The notes under the pieces were generated by a model. That model worked only from the letters and a program-made list of their open reading frames with translations. It was not told the origin of the DNA and did not search any database. 64,000 nucleotides of DNA, from assembly GCA_946405695.1 (NCBI GenBank), contig CAMJIA010000003.1, positions 11,650 through 75,649 on the forward strand. Reading direction: 5' to 3'. A program made the translations under genes and the position numbers. This document shows positions 60,726-64,000 of the stretch, piece after piece; position 1 is the first letter of the stretch, and the number at the start of each line of letters is the position of its first letter. The DNA comes from an uncultured Prevotellaceae bacterium. Lineage in GTDB: Bacteria > Bacteroidota > Bacteroidia > Bacteroidales > Bacteroidaceae.

Positions 60726-61205
60726 ATGGACTACAAGTACATCGAACAACTCATGGAGCGCTACTGGAACGCTGAGACGACTCTCGAAGAGGAGAGCATT
60801 CTGCGTTCTTTCTTCCATCAGGAGAACATCCCTGCGGAGATGGAGTCCCTACGCGCCCTCTTTGCCGACGAGGCAACGAATGAGGTGTTAGGCGATGACT
60901 TCGATGCCCGTATGTTGGAGATGATTCGTGAAGAAGAGGCTCCCAAGGCTGTCAAGGCTCGTGAGATCACACTCACACGTCGCCTGATGCCACTCTTCAA
61001 GGCTGCTGCTGTCGTCGCTATCATCCTGACGATTGGTGGTGCCCTGCAAGCACCCTGGGACAACAGCTGGAACACACCGCAAGACTATGCACGCATCCAG
61101 CAAGACCTTGACAGCGTAGCTGCCGTCAGTCCCATCCAAGCTGAAAACATGAGCGACTGGGCTGCTGACAGTACCAGCATCCTCATGGAAAGGCCTAAGA
61201 ATTAG
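60726..61205 (+). CDS. Candidate anti-sigma factor (single membrane segment)
   Basis: A 159-residue protein. Residues 1-85 are charged and helical (MDYKYIEQLMERYWNAETT, typical of Bacteroidota anti-sigma N termini that bind region 2/4). One hydrophobic segment lies about 96-112 (AAAVVAIILTIGGAL), leaving a short periplasmic part. The position directly after the ECF sigma gene and the layout suggest it holds that sigma factor at the membrane. It lacks a recognised sensor domain such as FecR and has no zinc-binding HxxxCxxC motif, so the signal is unclear. Confidence 0.6.
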   Translation: MDYKYIEQLMERYWNAETTLEEESILRSFFHQENIPAEMESLRALFADEATNEVLGDDFDARMLEMIREEEAPKAVKAREITLTRRLMPLFKAAAVVAIILTIGGALQAPWDNSWNTPQDYARIQQDLDSVAAVSPIQAENMSDWAADSTSILMERPKN

Positions 61206-61307
61206 ATAATTTTCTATGCTTTCTCTATATTTACAAATCATGTTTAGTTAAAACACCGAAACTGTGAAGTTTCATTTCTCTCAAATTTTTCATAACATAC
61301 TAACGAA

Positions 61308-61348
61308 GAACGGGCTGCCCTACTGATGTGTCAGAGAGCAGCCCGTTC
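61308..61348 (+). terminator. Hairpin after the anti-sigma gene
   Basis: Arms 61308-61318 and 61338-61348 (GAACGGGCTGC / GCAGCCCGTTC) are perfect with a 19-nt loop. The following bases are A-rich, not T-rich, on the plus strand; so it may be a Rho-assisted terminator or act on the opposite strand. Confidence 0.5.
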
Positions 61349-61393
61349 AAATAAAATGTAAGGATAAGTAAGCGTGGTTTCATAAAAGTTTTG

Positions 61394-61401
61394 TAACTTT
61401 G
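61394..61401 (+). promoter_or_regulatory. -7 promoter element of the DMT transporter gene
   Basis: TAACTTTG fits the -7 consensus and ends 9 nt before the ATG at 61411, giving a predicted leader of about 4 nt. No good -33 is seen. Confidence 0.55.
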
Positions 61402-61410
61402 CATCCGCTT

Positions 61411-62340
61411 ATGAACAGACTATTGTATCATCTTGTAGCCTTCGTCATCGTGGCGGTGTGGGGAACGACGTTCGTTTTCACCAAACTACTATTGATAGCT
61501 GGACTAACAGCGGCACAGATCTTTGTGTGGCGCTTCGTGATAGCCTATATGCTATTGTTGGCCTATGCGGTGGTGTTGCACTGGCTAAAGAGACGCACCT
61601 TCAGGCTCTTTTCTTCTACTTGGAAAGATGAGCTACTGATGCTAGGACTGGGTGTGACGGGTGGGTCACTGTACTTTTTGGCGGAGAATACGGCTATGGT
61701 CTATACCACCACAACAAACACATCGCTGATAGTCTGCCTGTGTCCGCTATTTGCCTCGCTGCTCATCTCCATGTTCTACAAGTCGGAACGGCTTCACGGC
61801 ATCCAAATAGCGGGAACACTGATGGCGGCAGTGGGTGTAGTCATTGTGGTACTTAATGGCCATTTCGTGCTTCATCTGTCACCATTAGGCGACACACTGG
61901 CCTTTGTCGCCTGCCTGTGTTGGGCACTCTATTCGCTATTGCTAATACCCGCCAACAAGCGTTATGATTTCGTATTCACCACACGCAAGGTGTTCTTTTA
62001 TGGTCTGGTGTCGATGATTCCGTATTTCCTCATCAAGCCAGAGGAGGCCGACACCTTCACCACTGCAATGATTCAGGCGTTCACCTTGCCTGTCATCCTA
62101 AATCTATTGTTCTTAGGCTGCATAGCGTCGATGCTCTGTTTCCTGACGTGGAATTGGGTGATGAAGAAACTAGGAGCTGTGGTGGCAACGAATTACGTCT
62201 ATTTCAATCCCGTCGTCACTGTAATCTTCGCCTGGCTTATACTCTCAGAACGCATCACCGTTTACTTCCTTGCAGGTACGCTACTGATACTGCTGGGAAT
62301 GTTTGCCCTGAATAAAGGAGGAAAGAAAGAAAATAGGTAA
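61411..62340 (+). CDS. EamA/DMT-superfamily transporter
   Basis: A 309-residue inner-membrane protein with about ten hydrophobic helices in two EamA halves (about 5-140 and 155-300). The first half has FVIVAVWGTTFVFTKLL and ITxAxxF-like sequence. DMT/EamA carriers export amino acids, nucleobases or other metabolites; substrate cannot be read here. The ATG at 61411 is chosen because the longer frame, from a TTG at 61399, starts inside the -7 element. It is convergent with radC, 6 bp between stop codons. Confidence 0.88.
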   Translation: MNRLLYHLVAFVIVAVWGTTFVFTKLLLIAGLTAAQIFVWRFVIAYMLLLAYAVVLHWLKRRTFRLFSSTWKDELLMLGLGVTGGSLYFLAENTAMVYTTTTNTSLIVCLCPLFASLLISMFYKSERLHGIQIAGTLMAAVGVVIVVLNGHFVLHLSPLGDTLAFVACLCWALYSLLLIPANKRYDFVFTTRKVFFYGLVSMIPYFLIKPEEADTFTTAMIQAFTLPVILNLLFLGCIASMLCFLTWNWVMKKLGAVVATNYVYFNPVVTVIFAWLILSERITVYFLAGTLLILLGMFALNKGGKKENR

Positions 62341-62346
62341 TTGGAG

Positions 62347-63033
62347 CTATAGACGCCCTGTCTCTCTGTAACTGAAGTAACTGCCATCGGTAAGAATGAC
62401 GTGATCCATAAAGTGGATGCGCATCAGTTGGCAAGACCTTTGCAGTTGGTTGGTCAGGTCGTTGTCTGCAGTACTGGGGCGCAGGTTGCCAGAAGGGTGG
62501 TTGTGGCAAACGGCAATGATGGTGGCGTTGGCAAGAACGGCTTCACGCATGATAATGCGGATATCGACACTAACCTCAGTGATGCCACCATGCGAGATGC
62601 ATACTTGTTTGATAAGTCGATGGTTCTGATTCATCAGCAGGAGCCAGAATTCTTCCACGTCCGAGTCCTGAAGAACAGGGTGCATGTGGTTGTAAATCTT
62701 GGTGGCTGTCCCCAGGTCAGGACGTTCCTCAGCCTTCTCCATCTGACGACGCTTACCCAGTTCACAGGCAGCAAGAATAGTAATTGCTTTGGCTGGTCCC
62801 ACACCGTTGTAGTCGCAAAGCTGACGAAGAGTCATCTTACCTAGCGTATTGAGGTTGTTGTTGCAATCGTTCAGAATACGTTTCATAAGCGAAACAGCAT
62901 CCTCTTGGGGTGAACCAGAACCAACAAGAATGGCTAACAACTCGGCATCCGACAGCGCCTGTGAGCCAAGCGCCATCATCTTCTCGCGTGGCCTGTCCTC
63001 CTCAGCCCACTGGTTGATGTTGAGTTTTTCCAT
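62347..63033 (-). CDS. radC: RadC-family protein (JAB/MPN metalloprotease fold)
   Basis: A 228-residue protein. An N-terminal helix-hairpin-helix-like part (LCDYNGVGPAKAITIL, about 75-90) is followed by the JAB/MPN domain with metal motif AVCHNHPSGNLRPSTADN (HxHPSG...SxxD). RadC was named for DNA repair but later work did not support that role, and its function is unresolved. The start at 63033 overlaps the upstream glycosyltransferase stop by one base (TAATG on the minus strand), suggesting co-transcription. Confidence 0.92.
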   Translation of the reverse strand: MEKLNINQWAEEDRPREKMMALGSQALSDAELLAILVGSGSPQEDAVSLMKRILNDCNNNLNTLGKMTLRQLCDYNGVGPAKAITILAACELGKRRQMEKAEERPDLGTATKIYNHMHPVLQDSDVEEFWLLLMNQNHRLIKQVCISHGGITEVSVDIRIIMREAVLANATIIAVCHNHPSGNLRPSTADNDLTNQLQRSCQLMRIHFMDHVILTDGSYFSYRETGRL

Positions 63034-64000
63034 TATTTATAGAAATTCTTTTCGAAGGCCGTAAACTCGTCCTGTTTCAAGACGCAGCGCTTCCACCAAG
63101 ACTCAATGAAGCCTAAACCATAGCCCATGAGCTGAACAAAGGCAGCAGGGATACTGAGAAAGCCTACCCAAAGGCTCTTGTTCTGCAGGGTAGAGTCAAC
63201 AAGGATGAGCAGACAGTAAAGCAATAAGGGCAATAGCGTCAATCCATAACAGAACGGAGCAAGCAGCAAACAGCCGATGACGCCTAAGGTAAACACCATT
63301 GGCAACAGGTGAACGAGCTTCATCGTGCCAGGATGACGTTTCTCCAAGTTAATACGCGCTATACCACTATTATATACCTGACGGAAGAATTTGCGGAAGT
63401 CTGTACGACGCTTGTGCCATACCCATGCATCAGGGAAGAGCTGTGGCTGATAGCCAGCCTCAACGATACGATAGGAGAAATCAACATCCTCACCAAAGCG
63501 CATCTTCGAGAAACCTCCCAACTGCTGGTAGACATCGCGACGAATACCCATGTTGAACGAACGGGGGAAGAACTTATCCAGCTTTTTCTTGCCACCACGG
63601 ATACCACCCGTCGTAAAGAACGACGTCATAGAGTAACTAATGGCCTTCTGTATCGGGGTGAACGACGGATGAGCAGCATCAGGACCACCAAAGGCGACAA
63701 TGGCTGATGGCTGATGGCTGATGGCTGAGTCGACTGCAGCTAAATAGCCAGTAGGTAGCACCACATCACTATCGAGGATAATGACGTACTCACCCTTGGT
63801 ACGATCCACACCATAGTTACGACTCTGGCCTGGTCCGCTGTTCTCCTTATAGTAATAATGCAAATCAAGGATGCTTGCGTACTTGTCGCAAACATCCTTG
63901 CAAGGTTTCTGTGAACCGTCCTCAACAATAATGACCTCAAAGTCTTTAAGCGTTTGGGAGCAAAGGCTCTCAAGCAACTCGTCCACTTCGTCAGGGCGAT
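63033..64000 (-). CDS. Family-2 glycosyltransferase, 5' end outside window
   Basis: A GT-A-fold glycosyltransferase with C-terminal membrane segments. The visible frame runs to the window edge: upstream of the GTG at 63984-63986 the codons still read RPDEV, as in the usual opening of GT2 proteins, so the true start lies beyond 64000. Motifs include VIIVEDGSQKP, the metal-binding DSD in IILDSDVVLP, and FGEDVDFSYRIVEAG. The C-terminal third has hydrophobic stretches (LLPMVFTLGVIGCLL; LLPLLLYCLLILV). It adds sugar to an unknown acceptor, probably in surface-glycan synthesis. A four-copy 7-bp repeat (63700-63727) lies in the coding region just after the DSD motif. Confidence 0.88.
   Translation of the reverse strand, partial: RPDEVDELLESLCSQTLKDFEVIIVEDGSQKPCKDVCDKYASILDLHYYYKENSGPGQSRNYGVDRTKGEYVIILDSDVVLPTGYLAAVDSAISHQPSAIVAFGGPDAAHPSFTPIQKAISYSMTSFFTTGGIRGGKKKLDKFFPRSFNMGIRRDVYQQLGGFSKMRFGEDVDFSYRIVEAGYQPQLFPDAWVWHKRRTDFRKFFRQVYNSGIARINLEKRHPGTMKLVHLLPMVFTLGVIGCLLLAPFCYGLTLLPLLLYCLLILVDSTLQNKSLWVGFLSIPAAFVQLMGYGLGFIESWWKRCVLKQDEFTAFEKNFYK
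63700..63727 (-). repeat. ATGGCTG heptamer array inside the glycosyltransferase gene
   Basis: Four perfect tandem copies of ATGGCTG (plus-strand reading). On the minus strand they encode the SAISHQPSAI region. Unit gain or loss would shift the frame, so this is a candidate phase-variable site. Confidence 0.85.

Overview
The window looks like chromosomal DNA of a Bacteroidota species, most likely in the Prevotella group (Prevotellaceae). The evidence is the recurrent promoter signature TAnnTTTG with an upstream TTTG/TTG about 20 bp away, a complete type IX secretion (T9SS) core operon (porP-gldK-gldL-gldM-gldN), PorSS-type C-terminal sorting tails on three secreted proteins, an S46 dipeptidyl peptidase, a fimbrillin-like lipoprotein, GH97/GH67/GH3 polysaccharide-utilisation enzymes, a SpmA-SpmB fusion and a biosynthetic SpeA. 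Species cannot be fixed from the sequence alone.

Left end (1-3100): accessory DNA. A 3'-truncated AAA ATPase and a tyrosine recombinase lie on the minus strand. The recombinase promoter carries three copies of an octamer. They are followed by an orphan terminator and the C-terminal stub of a SpoIIE-type phosphatase, so a mobile-element boundary probably lies near 2600-2790.

3100-24000: mostly secreted and surface functions on the plus strand. There is a giant 3527-residue T9SS cargo protein with a linked lipoprotein, then an intergenic region with a 158-bp concentric inverted repeat. Next come a fimbrillin-like lipoprotein with a 43-codon coupled ORF, an esterase, a polysaccharide flippase, a CotH/lamin-tail T9SS cargo protein and a DPP7-like peptidase. 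24000-32000: a minus-strand run (DEAD-box helicase, SpmAB fusion, DUF4842/LruC-type lipoprotein) and a divergent second LruC-type lipoprotein.

32000-42300: the T9SS operon porP-gldKLMN, an outer-membrane beta-barrel protein, then a leucine-rich-repeat T9SS cargo protein and a lipoprotein on the minus strand. The window therefore contains both the secretion machine and three of its probable substrates. 42300-42730: a repeat-rich intergenic region ending in a tRNA(CAU). 42900-47700: a P-type calcium ATPase, ribF, a CPBP protease and rnhB. 47700-53850: a three-gene GH3-GH67-GH97 operon for xylan/hemicellulose side-chain and oligomer breakdown. 54000-62340: housekeeping genes (NUDIX hydrolase, topA, aroK, speA, argB, an ECF sigma factor with a candidate anti-sigma factor, a DMT transporter). 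The right end has radC and a family-2 glycosyltransferase running out of the window.

The most unusual signals are nucleotide-level. Short tandem arrays with a mostly 7-bp unit, of different sequence at each locus, abut start codons (topA, gldN) or sit inside coding regions (Ca-ATPase, glycosyltransferase, helicase). There is a perfect 40-bp AT palindrome nested concentrically in 26-bp inverted arms. Two intergenic repeat families are present. Several promoters are placed so close to the ATG that the mRNAs should be nearly leaderless.
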